Source: Phyto melanocephala (taxonomy: Eukaryota > Arthropoda > Insecta > Diptera > Rhinophoridae). Taken from it: DNA of 64,000 nt. The stretch is taken from contig OW799235.1 of the NCBI GenBank assembly GCA_941918925.1, forward strand, positions 44,856,701 to 44,920,700, written 5' to 3'. Of this stretch, positions 21,741 to 34,296 are shown in pieces (the stretch's first letter is position 1; each line of letters starts with the position of its first letter). The position numbers and the translations under genes were made by a program. The notes under the pieces were generated by a model. It was not told the DNA's origin. It worked only from the letters and a program-made list of their open reading frames with translations, and made no database searches.

Positions 21741-22112
21741 CTCATATTTTAATCCGGCTAGACGCAACCATGTTTCCACTTTAAGGCAGTATGGAGATAA
21801 AGATGGCAAAAGTGGAGTTCTCGAAAACTGGTACAAATAGATAATATCCTTTTCAAAATTTATTTTATGTACATTAAATTTTCCTGAAGACTCTGACGAC
21901 TTGTTAATTAATACAGAATTTTCATTTTCCTTCTTTGTGTCTTCAGAATTTGACAATGGCTTTTCAGACTCAGAAATCTCTTGGGCGTTACCCGTACAGT
22001 TTTCCATAGCGTTTTCAACGTTTTTAACATTTTCACCACTAGAGGCATTACCCACTGTCTTGGTATCTTCTAGCATATTTTCTGTGACTGGATTATCAGT
22101 AACTTCAGACAT
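21741..22112 (-). CDS. fax: Failed axon connections (fax) homologue, N-terminal coding exon
   Basis: 124 codons from ATG (22112) to KYE, followed by the donor GTATGTAAG. Residues 1-85 are acidic and low-complexity (MSEVTDNPVTENM..., rich in E, N, S), as expected of a disordered leader. Residues 86-124 begin the thioredoxin-like domain of Fax (IIYLYQFSRTPLLPSLSPYC, then LKVETWLRLAGLKYE). The exon joins 3521-3859 in phase 0. An in-frame ATG 36 nt upstream (22148) would add a hydrophobic 12-residue leader; I prefer 22112 because the leader looks untranslated, but cannot exclude the longer form. Confidence 0.9.
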
Positions 22113-23384
22113 AACGATTGTTTTTAGCGAAAATAATAAAATGCCCACAAGTTTAAAATTTATTTATATCCTGAATAAAATTTCGACGGATATTTTTTTC
22201 TGATAACACTTAAAAAATTAGAATATCTCAAAACCACTTTAAAAAAGAACACTCAAAACGCACCACATCCAAGTATACATAAAAAAATATTTTATCCTTA
22301 AATACTCGCAAAACCAAATTCAGATAAGAAATTGCTGACCGACAATGTAATTTAACAAATCCAAACTAACAAACACTCCCAACAATGCCACAAGCTGAGT
22401 CAAATTTTTAGCGTCGAAAAAAACTTATAATTATCGGCGGCTGCCAGAAAATCAATTGACGGCTTAAACTTCCTTTAAAAATATCATGTTATACCCATAG
22501 ATGTGAACAAAACATACTTTTATTCACTTTTACCATAGTTATAAAAAATAGTACTGTATATACTTTTCAAAGTACGTTTTTAAAAGTATTTTTTTGTAAA
22601 CAAGTATGATTTTAAAATTACACTTAAAAAAATGTATATAGTTAAAAAATTAGTATATTACGTAGTAAAGAGAAAATTGCTGTAAAAACGTATATATAAT
22701 TCCAATGTTATGTAAAAATGTATTAAGGTTATTTTTGACGTTACATGAAAAACAGAATGTAAATATATTAGGGTTTATCTTGATATTAAATAGAAAATAG
22801 CACTAGAATTAAATTATTTCAAGCCATATTTATGCAAGTGAAATTATTAGCGCAGCTGTTATTGTAGTAGCACTTTCGACAACAATTTCTTCTGCTAGAA
22901 AACTTTTTTAATACTGCTTTTTTATAAGGACAGTCAAATTGTCATGAGAAAAATTGGAACAGCTTAATCTTGTATGATTAAAAATGTTATGAGTTCATAA
23001 AATTGCAACTCAAAAGAGTTAAATACAATTAAATAAAAAAATTAATACTAATAAAACAAATAACATCTTCTTAGATCAATTTATTGAACTAAAAATAATA
23101 TTAAAATTAAAACTTATTTATTTTTTGATATTTTAAAATCGTTCGCATTAATGATTAAAAATGTACGTAAATATGAAGCAAAAATAATAAAAAATAAAAC
23201 TTTTTTTTAATGCCTTCCTTAAAGATATCGTCAACATTTTTGTTATAGTTTACTGTTACTCAAAGAAATTTTTTGCTAAAAAAATATGTACAAAATTGGA
23301 TTTTGTAAAATTATTGCGGTTATTAGTGAAATTTATTAGAAAATAAAATGATAAAGTATTTTTTATAGAGGTATAGATTTCTAA
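22113..23384. other. Region upstream of fax coding exon: 5' UTR/promoter or 5' intron, unresolved
   Basis: AT-rich, no coding frame and no terminal repeats. It should contain the fax leader or an upstream intron, but I see no convincing TATA, initiator or splice site to decide. Confidence 0.4.
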
Positions 23385-24938
23385 GGCCTATTAACATAGG
23401 GCCTGTTCGTAAACGCATCACTGCGCTGCACAATATGATTACTTTGCGCTGCCACTGCAAATCATATGTTGCTGATGCTTCTTTTTGCTTATTTTATTGC
23501 TGCATTTACGAACGAGCGAACACTGCGGAAAAATGTAAAAAATTATTATAAATTTAATTTGTGAATTTGATAATACAATATCTGACATATATTTCACATT
23601 CGAGGCTAAAAATGTTTAAAAAGTAAAATAATCAAAAATAAATCATAAAAAACCACATTCTTTATTCTCACACATCTATTGCATCAGCCATTTTTGTGAT
23701 TAGTTTTTTGTAGAGTTGTGTCGGTCATGAAAGGAATACTTCAATTGAACGATTCAGTAAGGTGAAAGATATGAAATAATTCGTACTCTTTCTTTCAAAT
23801 CTTTCATCTTTCATTGTTCTTTCATGTTTCACACATTTCAGTCAGTTAACGTTGTTTATGTAGATGATTACGATGTTGCCATAACAATCTGTTGAACTAT
23901 TGCCATAACAAAAAATCGAATGAATAGTATGGAAAAAATCAGCTGACAAACGTAAATAAGAAATAAATGAAAATAAGCAAAAAATAAAAAAAATCTGTTG
24001 AGACATTTTTAAATAAAATAAGATTTTGGTAAGAAAAAATTTAAAAATAAATAAGTATAAATTTTAAGTAATACTTGTATTAATTATGCTTATGTTTTAG
24101 GTGCTAAAAAGATGACAAAGAAGTGTTTTTGCAGAGATTCAACTGATGATGAATGATGATGTCATGAATATGTTAATAATAACGTATTAAAGAACTGCAC
24201 TCCACTAGTAGGTTAAACAGGCTGAGGATCCGAAATTATTTCGCAAGGAAGGAATTGTTTTAGAGTCTTGAAAATTTAATTATCTTCGTGTCTGACAACA
24301 GAGGTTCGTAGCCAAAATTATTGTTGCTTTGCATGTACTGGAAAAAGTGGCGAGTTGTCATGTAAGTTTTTTTTGAATTTGTTTAGTTTTATTAAATATT
24401 TTAAATTGGAAAACATTTTTGTAATCTAAAGGTAGTTGGTCTTGAAACGGAAGTTAAAGTTATCAAGTCATCATCATCAGCCAAATCTTACTATAAGATT
24501 TTTTTTTAAATTTATAATTATCAGGCTGGGTGAACTCCGGAAGAATCACATACATATGTACTATGACTGAAGGGAAATACTGATATTATGAAAACTTTTA
24601 TTTTTTGCATTTTTAATGAAATTTGTATTACATTTGTTAAACACAAATTTTGTTCATGTATGGTGCCTTTTATTTTCTACAAATTTTAAATAACGTACAC
24701 AAATAAATAAAAAAATAAAAATAAAATAAATAAATTTGTATTTTTGTCAGTGTTGTCATAACAGATAATCTGCTTAATAGAACGGTAGCACTATATATTT
24801 CATATTTATCTTTCTACCGGTTTGCAAAGTGCCGTTAAAAGAAAAGTTGGTATACATTTTTTAATATACAGCCATAATAGCAAAAAGCGTTATTTTTTAC
24901 AGCAGTGCAAACACAATTTTAAGTAATTTTTTTTAAAT

Positions 24939-26284
24939 ATGTCTAGAAGAAAACACAGCACAGTTTGGTTGCATTTTGATGATGAAAATGGAATAAGAGC
25001 CAAGTGTAAATATTGCAAAACTTCTTTAAGTTATTCCGGTGGCTCTCATGGAAATTTAAATCGTCATTTAAAATCGAAACATCCTCTTATGCCTTTGGAT
25101 ATAGAAAGGCAAATTCCGTCATCTGAAGAAAATATAAATTTAAATGAACCAATTAATGAACAGCCGTCAACAAGTGCTCAAATTAGAACCATAACTCAGC
25201 AACATCAAATAACCCAGTTCTTCCGCAGGCCTCCTCCAATTCGAAAGGCACAACAAATAGATAGGCAAGTTTTAAAAATGATTGCAAAAGGACATCACTC
25301 ATTTCGTCTTGTTGAGGAGCCAGAATTTAAAAAACTGCTTCAAGACGTGTCGAATTACCCGGGATACAATTTACCATCTCGAAAGACACTGTCTAACAAT
25401 TTATTACCAAGCGTGCATATGGAGCTTTTAGAAAATATAAAGGATAAAATTAAATCTGCTACAGCCTTATGCCTCATTACTGATGGTTGGACATCAAGAA
25501 CGAATGTCGGTTATGTAGCAGTGACAGCCCATTATATAAATTCTGAGACAGTGCTTACATCGCATTTATTAGCCTGTGAAGAATTTGAAAATAAACATAC
25601 TGCTCAAAACTTATGCAATTTTTTAAAAAAGGTAATTTCAGATTTTGATATTACCAACAAAATTACTGCCATCGTTAGTGATAACGCGCCAAACATAGTG
25701 GCCGCAATTCGTCAAGGAGAGTGGCGAGGAATTGGTTGTTTCGCTCACTCTTTAAATTTAATAGTGCAAGGTGCAACTGCTGAAATTGGTGATACTATAC
25801 TAAAAGTAAAAAAAATCGTGGAATATTTTCACAAAAGTTCACTTGCTTTAAGCAAACTACAAGCCGCTCAAAAGCAAATGAATCTTCCCGATCTTAAACT
25901 CAAACAAGACGTAGTAACGAGGTGGAATTCAACGTACGATATGCTAAACCGTATTTACCAGATGAAAGATCCAGTAATTTCCACTCTTTCACTAAATCGG
26001 CCAGACCTAATATTGTCCCTAGTAGATTGGGAAATAATTGAGGAAGTAATACCAATACTAAAGCCCTTTTATGAAGTAACGGTGGAAATCTCAGCAGAAA
26101 AAAATGTGACTCTGTCGAAGGTTACAGTTTTATGCAACCTTTTAGAAAGTTACATTTCAAAATATTCTCCCTTAAATGGCAAAAATCGTTTATTGGTGGA
26201 AAAGCTACAAACGGGTCTTGTTTCTCGTTTTGGTAATTTAGAAAAAAATTATCTTTATGCAGAAAGTACAATTTTGGACCCACG
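24939..26284 (+). pseudogene. hAT transposase, first copy, truncated
   Basis: Identical over its 449 residues to the second copy (27506-29312). It contains the BED zinc finger (CKYCKTSL with HLKSKH, residues 24-48) and the first catalytic Asp in LITDGWTSR. It is cut at ILDPR, where the left end of the second copy starts. Translation would run 18 residues into the TIR before stopping at 26339. It lacks the C-terminal hAT dimerisation region, so it could act at most as a DNA-binding competitor, which is conjecture. Confidence 0.9.
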
Positions 26285-27505
26285 TAGAGTTGTGTCGGTC
26301 ATGAAAGAAATACTTCAATTGAACGATTCAGTAAGGTGAAAGATATGAAATAGTTCGTACTCTTTCTTTCAAATCTTTCATTGTTCTTTCATGTTTCACA
26401 CATTTCAGTCAGTTAACGTTGTTTATGTAGATGATTACGATGTTGCCATAACAATCTGTTGAACTATTGCCATAACAAAAAATCGAATGAATAGTATGGA
26501 AAAAATCAGCTGACAAACGTAAATAAGAAATAAATGAAAATAAGCAAAAAATAAAAAAAATCTGTTGAGACATTTTTAAATAAAATAAGATTTTGGTAAG
26601 AAAAAATTTAAAAATAAATAAGTATAAATTTTAAGTAATACTTGTATTAATTATGCTTATGTTTTAGGTGCTAAAAAGATGACAAAGAAGTGTTTTTGCA
26701 GAGATTCAACTGATGATGAATGATGATGTCATGAATATGTTAATAATAACGTATTAAAGAACTGCACTCCACTAGTAGGTTAAACAGGCTGAGGATCCGA
26801 AATTATTTCGCAAGGAAGGAATTGTTTTAGAGTCTTGAAAATTTAATTATCTTCGTGTCTGACAACAGAGGTTCGTAGCCAAAATTATTGTTGCTTTGCA
26901 TGTACTGGAAAAAGTGGCGAGTTGTCATGTAAGTTTTTTTTGAATTTGTTTAGTTTTATTAAATATTTTAAATTGGAAAACATTTTTGTAATCTAAAGGT
27001 AGTTGGTCTTGAAACGGAAGTTAAAGTTATCAAGTCATCATCATCAGCCAAATCTTACTATAAGATTTTTTTTTAAATTTATAATTATCAGGCTGGGTGA
27101 ACTCCGGAAGAATCACATACATATGTACTATGACTGAAGGGAAATACTGATATTATGAAAACTTTTATTTTTTGCATTTTTAATGAAATTTGTATTACAT
27201 TTGTTAAACACAAATTTTGTTCATGTATGGTGCCTTTTATTTTCTACAAATTTTAAATAACGTACACAAATAAATAAAAAAATAAAAATAAAATAAATAA
27301 ATTTGTATTTTTGTCAGTGTTGTCATAACAGATAATCTGCTTAATAGAACGGTAGCACTATATATTTCATATTTATCTTTCTACCGGTTTGCAAAGTGCC
27401 GTTAAAAGAAAAGTTGGTATACATTTTTTAATATACAGCCATAATAGCAAAAAGCGTTATTTTTTACAGCAGTGCAAACACAATTTTAAGTAATTTTTTT
27501 TAAAT

Positions 27506-29312
27506 ATGTCTAGAAGAAAACACAGCACAGTTTGGTTGCATTTTGATGATGAAAATGGAATAAGAGCCAAGTGTAAATATTGCAAAACTTCTTTAAGTTA
27601 TTCCGGTGGCTCTCATGGAAATTTAAATCGTCATTTAAAATCGAAACATCCTCTTATGCCTTTGGATATAGAAAGGCAAATTCCGTCATCTGAAGAAAAT
27701 ATAAATTTAAATGAACCAATTAATGAACAGCCGTCAACAAGTGCTCAAATTAGAACCATAACTCAGCAACATCAAATAACCCAGTTCTTCCGCAGGCCTC
27801 CTCCAATTCGAAAGGCACAACAAATAGATAGGCAAGTTTTAAAAATGATTGCAAAAGGACATCACTCATTTCGTCTTGTTGAGGAGCCAGAATTTAAAAA
27901 ACTGCTTCAAGACGTGTCGAATTACCCGGGATACAATTTACCATCTCGAAAGACACTGTCTAACAATTTATTACCAAGCGTGCATATGGAGCTTTTAGAA
28001 AATATAAAGGATAAAATTAAATCTGCTACAGCCTTATGCCTCATTACTGATGGTTGGACATCAAGAACGAATGTCGGTTATGTAGCAGTGACAGCCCATT
28101 ATATAAATTCTGAGACAGTGCTTACATCGCATTTATTAGCCTGTGAAGAATTTGAAAATAAACATACTGCTCAAAACTTATGCAATTTTTTAAAAAAGGT
28201 AATTTCAGATTTTGATATTACCAACAAAATTACTGCCATCGTTAGTGATAACGCGCCAAACATAGTGGCCGCAATTCGTCAAGGAGAGTGGCGAGGAATT
28301 GGTTGTTTCGCTCACTCTTTAAATTTAATAGTGCAAGGTGCAACTGCTGAAATTGGTGATACTATACTAAAAGTAAAAAAAATCGTGGAATATTTTCACA
28401 AAAGTTCACTTGCTTTAAGCAAACTACAAGCCGCTCAAAAGCAAATGAATCTTCCCGATCTTAAACTCAAACAAGACGTAGTAACGAGGTGGAATTCAAC
28501 GTACGATATGCTAAACCGTATTTACCAGATGAAAGATCCAGTAATTTCCACTCTTTCACTAAATCGGCCAGACCTAATATTGTCCCTAGTAGATTGGGAA
28601 ATAATTGAGGAAGTAATACCAATACTAAAGCCCTTTTATGAAGTAACGGTGGAAATCTCAGCAGAAAAAAATGTGACTCTGTCGAAGGTTACAGTTTTAT
28701 GCAACCTTTTAGAAAGTTACATTTCAAAATATTCTCCCTTAAATGGCAAAAATCGTTTATTGGTGGAAAAGCTACAAACGGGTCTTGTTTCTCGTTTTGG
28801 TAATTTAGAAAAAAATTATCTTTATGCAGAAAGTACAATTTTGGACCCACGTTTTAAACGAAAAGGCTTTAAAAACGATTCTTCATTTGAGCAAGCTGTG
28901 AAGACACTAAGAAGCAGAGTTTGCACTATTAGATTGCCAACAACAGAAGAAGAAATTGTTCCAACACAAAGTTGCACTGAAGATGAAGTCGATAGTTTAT
29001 GGAGCCTACTATTTAGATTTTAATAGGACGGTGAGATCAGAAAACAATGCTGCCGCAAGTATTCGCGAATTCGATAAATACATGAATGAAGAGTATTTGG
29101 ACCGAAGAAAAGATACACTATTATGGTGGAAAGAAAGAAAAACCCTTTATCCACGTATTTATTTGTATGCACTAAAGCGATTGTGCATAGTGGCAACGTC
29201 TGTTCCGTGTGAACGTATATTTTCTGCGACTGGTCAAATTATATCCGACAGACGCACTCTTTTAACGTCAAATAAAGTGGAGAGTCTAGTTTTTCTACAT
29301 AACAATATGTAA
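27506..29312 (+). pseudogene. hAT (ZBED-type) transposase, second copy, one frameshift
   Basis: Cut-and-paste transposase of the hAT superfamily. Residues 9-50 form a BED finger (CKYC...H...H); about 178-182 LITDGW holds the first catalytic Asp, about 245 IVSDNAP the second, and CFAHSLNLIVQ the CxxH motif; RWNSTYDML follows. The first frame stops after 505 residues (29021-29023, TAA then TAG). The next frame continues without a gap in homology from about 29005 to 29312 and carries the hAT C-terminal block (CERIFSATGQIISDRRTLL). A single-base indel near 29005-29020 therefore breaks an otherwise full-length protein of about 600 residues. Confidence 0.9.
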
Positions 29313-29614
29313 ACCTTTATACACTTTTCTGTACAATTTTTTTTAAATAACTTTAATTTTTTTTTAATAAACTTTTATTTTTAAATGTACATATATGTCT
29401 AGTTTTTCTACATAACAATATGTAGACCTTTATACACTTTTCTGTACAAATTTTTTTAAATAACTTTAATTTTTTTTTTAATAAACTTTTATTTTTAAAT
29501 GTACATATATGTCTAGTTTTTCTACATACACCTTTATACACTTTTCTGTACAATTTTTTTTAAATAACTTAATTTTTTTTTAATAAACTTTTATTTTTGA
29601 ATGTACATATATGT
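29286..29614. repeat. Minisatellite, three units of about 112 bp
   Basis: Units at 29286-29397, 29398-29511 and 29512-29614 share TCTAGTTTTTCTACATA, CTTTATACACTTTTCTGTAC and AAATGTACATATATG. The first unit begins inside the last codons of the hAT transposase, so the array arose by duplication of the gene's 3' end and UTR. Confidence 0.9.
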
Positions 29615-30022
29615 AAGTGAAAGCCATAAACGAATGATTATAATTTGTTTCTTAATTATCATGAATTAAAAGAAATTAAATACAATCTTTTTACCTAAAA
29701 TATGAACTAAAATAAAATATTCTTAATTCATTATTAATTATTTATATCTTAATTTAATTCATATTTTAAGTAAACAGAATACATTTTACAAAATCCAGTT
29801 AATATTTATTTATTTATTTATTAATTCAAAAGTAATACAAAGCCTATAAGGCCAAAATACACGTATTACATAGTAATAAAAAAAATCCTGAGATATTAAC
29901 TTAATAAAGTATACAATAATAAAAAATTAATATAAGTAAAAATAATAGAAAAATAAAATCAAATTAAAAAAACATACATTCATGCTAATAGATAGGCTCC
30001 CCAGCCAAATATCTAAAATAAA

Positions 30023-30877
30023 ACAAGTAAGAGCGCTATATTCGGTCGTGCCGAATCTTATATACCCTTCACAACGTGTAGTCATGCAATAACAGTAGTT
30101 TGTATCACCATTCCATATAATAAAAGACATACATAAAAAAACATACCAATATAAAAACATCCCATTAAAATTATAAATTTACGTATGTATGTTAAAAAAA
30201 AATAAAAAAAAAATTTAAAAAAAAATTTAAAAAAAAAATTTAAAAAAAAATTTAAAAAAAAAATTAAAAAAAAAAAATTTTTTTAAATAATTAAAATATA
30301 TATAATAAATATAAAACAAAAAAAATAAAAAAAAATATTTAAAAAAAAAAAATTAAAAAAAAATAATAATAATAATATAAATAATATATTAAATAAAAAA
30401 TAAAAAAAAAATTTAAAAAAAAAATATAAAAAATATATAAAAAAATTTTTTTTTTGGCTCAGCTGGGATTCGATGCCACGTTTTCTGTAACCAGTATACA
30501 CGTTTGTATGTATGTATGTTGTTGTTGTAATGTTGTTTTTGTGAAAAAAAAATCGAGGTGGTCGTGGGTTTTTGCTCATATCTCAGTTGTTTATGTACCG
30601 ATGTTTCTGATTTTCAATACCGATCTACTCCCAAATATTTCTGATATTTTAATACCTCACATGAGTCCAAGCGATGTGGGGGGGCTTCAAAAAGTTGATT
30701 TCAACATACACACGGACAGATGGACAGACTGACAGACTGACAGGGCTTAATCGACTCCCCTATTCATAAGCTTTCAGAAAATATATACTTTATGGGGTCG
30801 GAAATGAAAATTGTAGAAATTTCACACGGAATGACAAACCTATATATACCCTTTTTCACTGTGTGAAGGGTATAAAA
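30023..30877 (+). mobile_element. Helentron-like (DINE-1/HINE type) element, near full length
   Basis: It begins ACAAGTAAGAGCGCTATATT, then the palindrome TTCGGTCGTGCCGAA (30041-30055), a long A/T simple-sequence tract (30188-30446), a GACA/GACT microsatellite (30714-30743) and the conserved end ATATATACTTTATGGGGTCG to GTGTGAAGGGTATAAAAA. Subterminal palindrome, internal GTCT-type microsatellite and core block are the layout described for DINE-1/Helentron-associated repeats. No Rep/helicase is encoded. Confidence 0.8.
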
Positions 30878-31938
30878 ATGTTTAAGTGAATCACATAAGA
30901 ATATGCAATCTCAATCAGCAGAAATATCCGGAATGATTAGCAGTTACATTTAAAAATGTCATTCTTTTATTGTTTTAGTACAAATATACAATTATATTCG
31001 CACAAACATACATTTTAATACTAAAGTTTTAATTTATACGCTAAGTAAAAAATTTGTTGTACTTTTTACTTGTTTTTATTAGCAAAAAAATAAAGTTTTT
31101 GAATTTTTTATTTTTGTTTTTAGTTTTTGCTACATTAAAATTACTTATTATTAATAAACATATGAATTCATTTATCACTAATAAAATATTTTTAAATGAA
31201 CTTTTTAATTATTTATTTATTAGTACATAATATTCACTATTAACATAGTGAATTACGACTTTGCAGTTTATATTTTCTTATAAACAAAAAACAGCCGTAT
31301 TTATTTGCCTTGTTTCATCAGTCAGTCATCATTCATCTTTCATAAAAGAAAGATGAAAGAAAAGAATGAAATATTTCAGCATATCTTTCTGACCGATAAT
31401 GAACGATTCACTAAAAAGAAACGTTATGCCCAACACTAGTTTTTTGTATTTATTTGCGCATAATAGACTTTAATGTTGCATTTACGAACAGATGACAGCT
31501 GCAGTGTTGCCAACGTTTACATTTACGAACATTGTGCGCATAATATGCACAGCTGTGATGCATTTACGAACAGGCCCATAATATTCAGTTAAATAAATTT
31601 AACGTAAAAGTTTACTAACTTTCAGTTAGCTTAAACTGAAGTTTTAACTATAAATTAAAAATGTTCGTTAACAATAGGCAAAAGTTAGTTAACTTGTAGT
31701 TATCAATTATTATGAATGAATTTCAAAAAGAAGAAGAAATGTATACATAAATATAAATTCTTAATATTCACCGATCTGTTAATAAACTTATTAAAAATAT
31801 AAAAAATTTGTATATGTATGTAATTATAATTTAAGCATGAGCCAAAAGGAAAAAAAAATTCGGTAAGCAATCATTAATATATGTACATACATACCAGTCT
31901 ATATTTCTTTTAAAATTATTCTAAATTGGTATTTTAGA

Positions 31939-32390
31939 TGCCCAAATTTTTCAGCAATGGATGAAGATGTTCTGATATCCATTGTGGAAAAATATAAAAC
32001 TATTATAGAGTCAAAAAAAACTGACTGCGTTTCATGACAAGAAAAGAGAGAAGCTTGGGACAAATAGAAACTGAATTTTCCACTCAAACGCAAACATATA
32101 GAACATCAAAAATGCTAAAAGATAAGTTTGATAATATGAAAAAAAGAACCAAAGTATCATTGGCTGAAGAAAAAAAGCAATTTTATTTAACAGGTGGTGG
32201 TCCGTGTAGCAGTTCACAAGCCAACAAAGAAAATAAAAACAGTAGAATAGCAGCAATAAAAGAAGATGCAGCCACAGGGCTGAATAATTGTTTTGATGGA
32301 GATAGTATTGAAGGGGAAAGCATAATAGACATAGAGATACTTGAAGACTGTAAAAAAGTGAATTCGGAGGATGAAGAAATAAAAAATTAA
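31939..32390 (+). pseudogene. Myb/SANT-like accessory protein of a Harbinger element, broken
   Basis: The conceptual protein starts CPNFSAMDEDVLISIVEKY and continues to a TGA at about 32034. The next frame (to 32390) carries TYRTSKMLKDKFDNMKKR, then FYLTGGGP. This is the tri-helical Myb/SANT-type DNA-binding domain with the K.TGGG motif that accompanies PIF/Harbinger nucleases. An acidic tail follows. One stop and one frameshift disrupt it; no nuclease gene is present. Confidence 0.7.
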
Positions 32391-32657
32391 ATTGAAGATA
32401 GCGAAACACCACCAAAAAATCTTTTTATTCGTAGAGACATCTTTCATTTGTTCAAAAATAGCAAAAAAAATAAATATTTTCTTCCAGTTAAGAACTTAAA
32501 CGCCAAATAGTACTCGGTTAAATTTAACTGAAATTTGGCAAAATAATCTAAAAGTTATAAGATAACTGAACTTTGTGTTAATGGGTTTTGGCTAACCAAG
32601 GTTTAAATTTTGAGTTTAGTGTTAACTGTAGGTTAATTTTTTTATTGTTAACGGCCC

Positions 32658-33400
32658 TAAGTTAGCAATACTTTTTTAACTGGCGGCTATTTTGTCAGCT
32701 GTCAAATTTATGCTTAGCTTGGTTTGACATTTCAACATGAAAAGACTGACGCCTGAATAGCAAGATGTAGATTCGGTAAATAGGCTCAAAACAAGATTGA
32801 TATTATATAAAATACAACTTACTTTGCATATATTACAAATAAATTTAATAAACGAAATCAAATATTTGGAAAATGTTTTACATCTATTGCATAAATAAAC
32901 ATTTCAGATAATTAACAAATAAGGTTATATAAAATCAGACCATCAAATCATTAAATCATCAAATAAATTAATAATTTATTGCCATTATAAACTCGCTCAT
33001 AGATAAATGGATAATATGTTTAAAGAAACTATTACCACATTCAAGCTGTACAAAATTTACACTAATTTTGTTGAGTGCATTAACAGTGTGGCATTTTACA
33101 ATCAAAGAGAAAAGTCTGGCAACAAAAGGTAACACTTGGAACATTGGAAATGAAATAACGGTATACACTATATTCAAATGCAGTGTTGTCAGCATTGAAA
33201 TTTTAAAAAGCACCAATACCAAGAAAACGGAGTATTTTTAAAAAAAATTCATTGTTTTAAAAATTGTTTACTTTTGATTCTATTTGTTTCATAATATTAT
33301 AAATTTACATAAAAAAACATAATAAGCAACCATCGCTCCTATTAAAAGCATAAGGAGCAAATAAATTTAAAAGTAATTTTATTTTTAATAATAAATTGTT
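32658..33400. other. AT-rich DNA, no assigned feature
   Basis: A 54-codon frame beginning ATG at 32736 (MKRLTPE, one amber stop, then DVDSVNRLKTRLILYKI) is the only item of note and is not recognised. No TIRs or repeats were found. Confidence 0.35.
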
Positions 33401-34296
33401 TTTGTTTTGCAACAAAACTGAATTTGTATTCCTAGCGATGTTTGACCTATAAGTCTAAAGATATTCTACTATTAATATTGTAGTGCATCTCTATTATTCT
33501 TAATACTTATCATACATACCTCCTAATGTTATAATATGATCTATTACTATATCTTAAAATATTACTAATCTGCTTAATGTTAATGTTAACTCTCAATGAC
33601 TTATTAAATACATAAAGCAGTTAGTCTGCACTTAACACTTGACCTGATTGTTTGATTTAATTAGAACCTTTATATGGCGACCGTGACTTTAAAAAATGTG
33701 TATGCAAAAGAAAAAGACATTGCAAAAACAAAAACCCCATGTGCTTTTTAAAATAATTAAATTCTAATATAAAACACAAAAAAAAAATGAATTGATATAA
33801 AAACAAAAGTGAAATTTTAATAACTAAAGATTTATCGTTCACAAAAATATAATTAAATTAAAATTCGTACAATATATTTTGAGAGAAAAAGAAACAATGT
33901 CAAAAAAAAATGGAAAAAGTGCATTAAAAATGAAAATCTTTATAAAACTGAAAGTGTAAAGGAAAAAAAATAATATTTTATTAAATTGGAAAAAAAAAAC
34001 TAAAATACATTATGAATTGATATTTTAACAATTGGGCAAAAACAAATTAAATTTTAATTTTTATTTATTTATTTATTTATCCAATTGTCAGAAGAAGCTG
34101 CCGAGGCCAGAAATAAGCACTTACGATTATATCGTACGAATTATTCGAGGAAATTCAGCAGAAGCGATACAAATCGAGATGTCTTGAATAGGTTATTTCT
34201 GAGCAGTGACCCTTTTTTAAGCAGCAGTACGCAAAGAGAACGGGTAATTAAAAAAATCTTTTTCATCAGAAACCATCACACTTCTTCTTCCTGACA
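33401..34296 (+). mobile_element. Fragment of an LTR retrotransposon: LTR end, primer-binding site, gag start
   Basis: TGGCGACCGTGAC at 33675-33687 has the form of a primer-binding site of the 412/mdg1 type (tRNA-Arg). The 5' LTR would end just before it, but its left edge is not resolved. After an A-rich leader, 34085-34294 has an open frame containing RTNYSRKFSRSDTNRDVLNR, like the start of an mdg1/412 Gag, with no obvious ATG. Nothing further of gag or pol follows, so the element is truncated on the right. Confidence 0.55.

Larger units (their letters stand above)
23711..31438 (+). mobile_element. hAT transposon with internal 2.57-kb duplication
   Basis: The ends TAGAGTTG (23711) and CAACACTA (31438) are flanked by a perfect 8-bp duplication, GTTTTTTG (23703-23710 and 31439-31446). 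Several CTTTCAT/ATGAAAG words lie within about 120 bp of each end, as expected for subterminal transposase sites. The left part is present twice: the second copy's TIR begins at 26285 in the middle of the first copy's transposase. A Helentron-like element occupies 30023-30877. Confidence 0.93.
23399..31577. mobile_element. MITE with GGGCCTGTTCGTAAA ends, split by a hAT element
   Basis: GGGCCTGTTCGTAAACGCAT at 23399 and its inverted form ATGCATTTACGAACAGGCCC ending at 31577, with ATA directly outside on both sides. The internal sequence repeats TTTACGAACA near both ends. Without the hAT insertion it is about 440 bp and has no coding sequence. Confidence 0.8.
23385..32657 (+). mobile_element. 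PIF/Harbinger-like element, outermost shell of a four-level nest
   Basis: The left end TAA-GGCCTATTAACA (TAA at 23382-23384) and right end TGTTAACGGCCC-TAA (TAA at 32658-32660) are imperfect inverted repeats flanked by a TAA target duplication, the Harbinger signature. Removal of the nested MITE leaves about 1.1 kb, most of it the Myb/SANT-like relic at 31939-32390. The DDE nuclease gene is absent, so the element is non-autonomous. Confidence 0.65.

Noticed and set aside
30283..30579. 98-residue frame on the minus strand rich in Phe/Leu/Tyr
   Set aside because: It is a reading of an A/T simple-sequence tract inside a Helentron-like repeat, not a membrane protein.
32736..32898. Possible short gene beginning MKRLTPE
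   Set aside because: An amber stop after seven codons and no recognised homologue; left as an unassigned observation.
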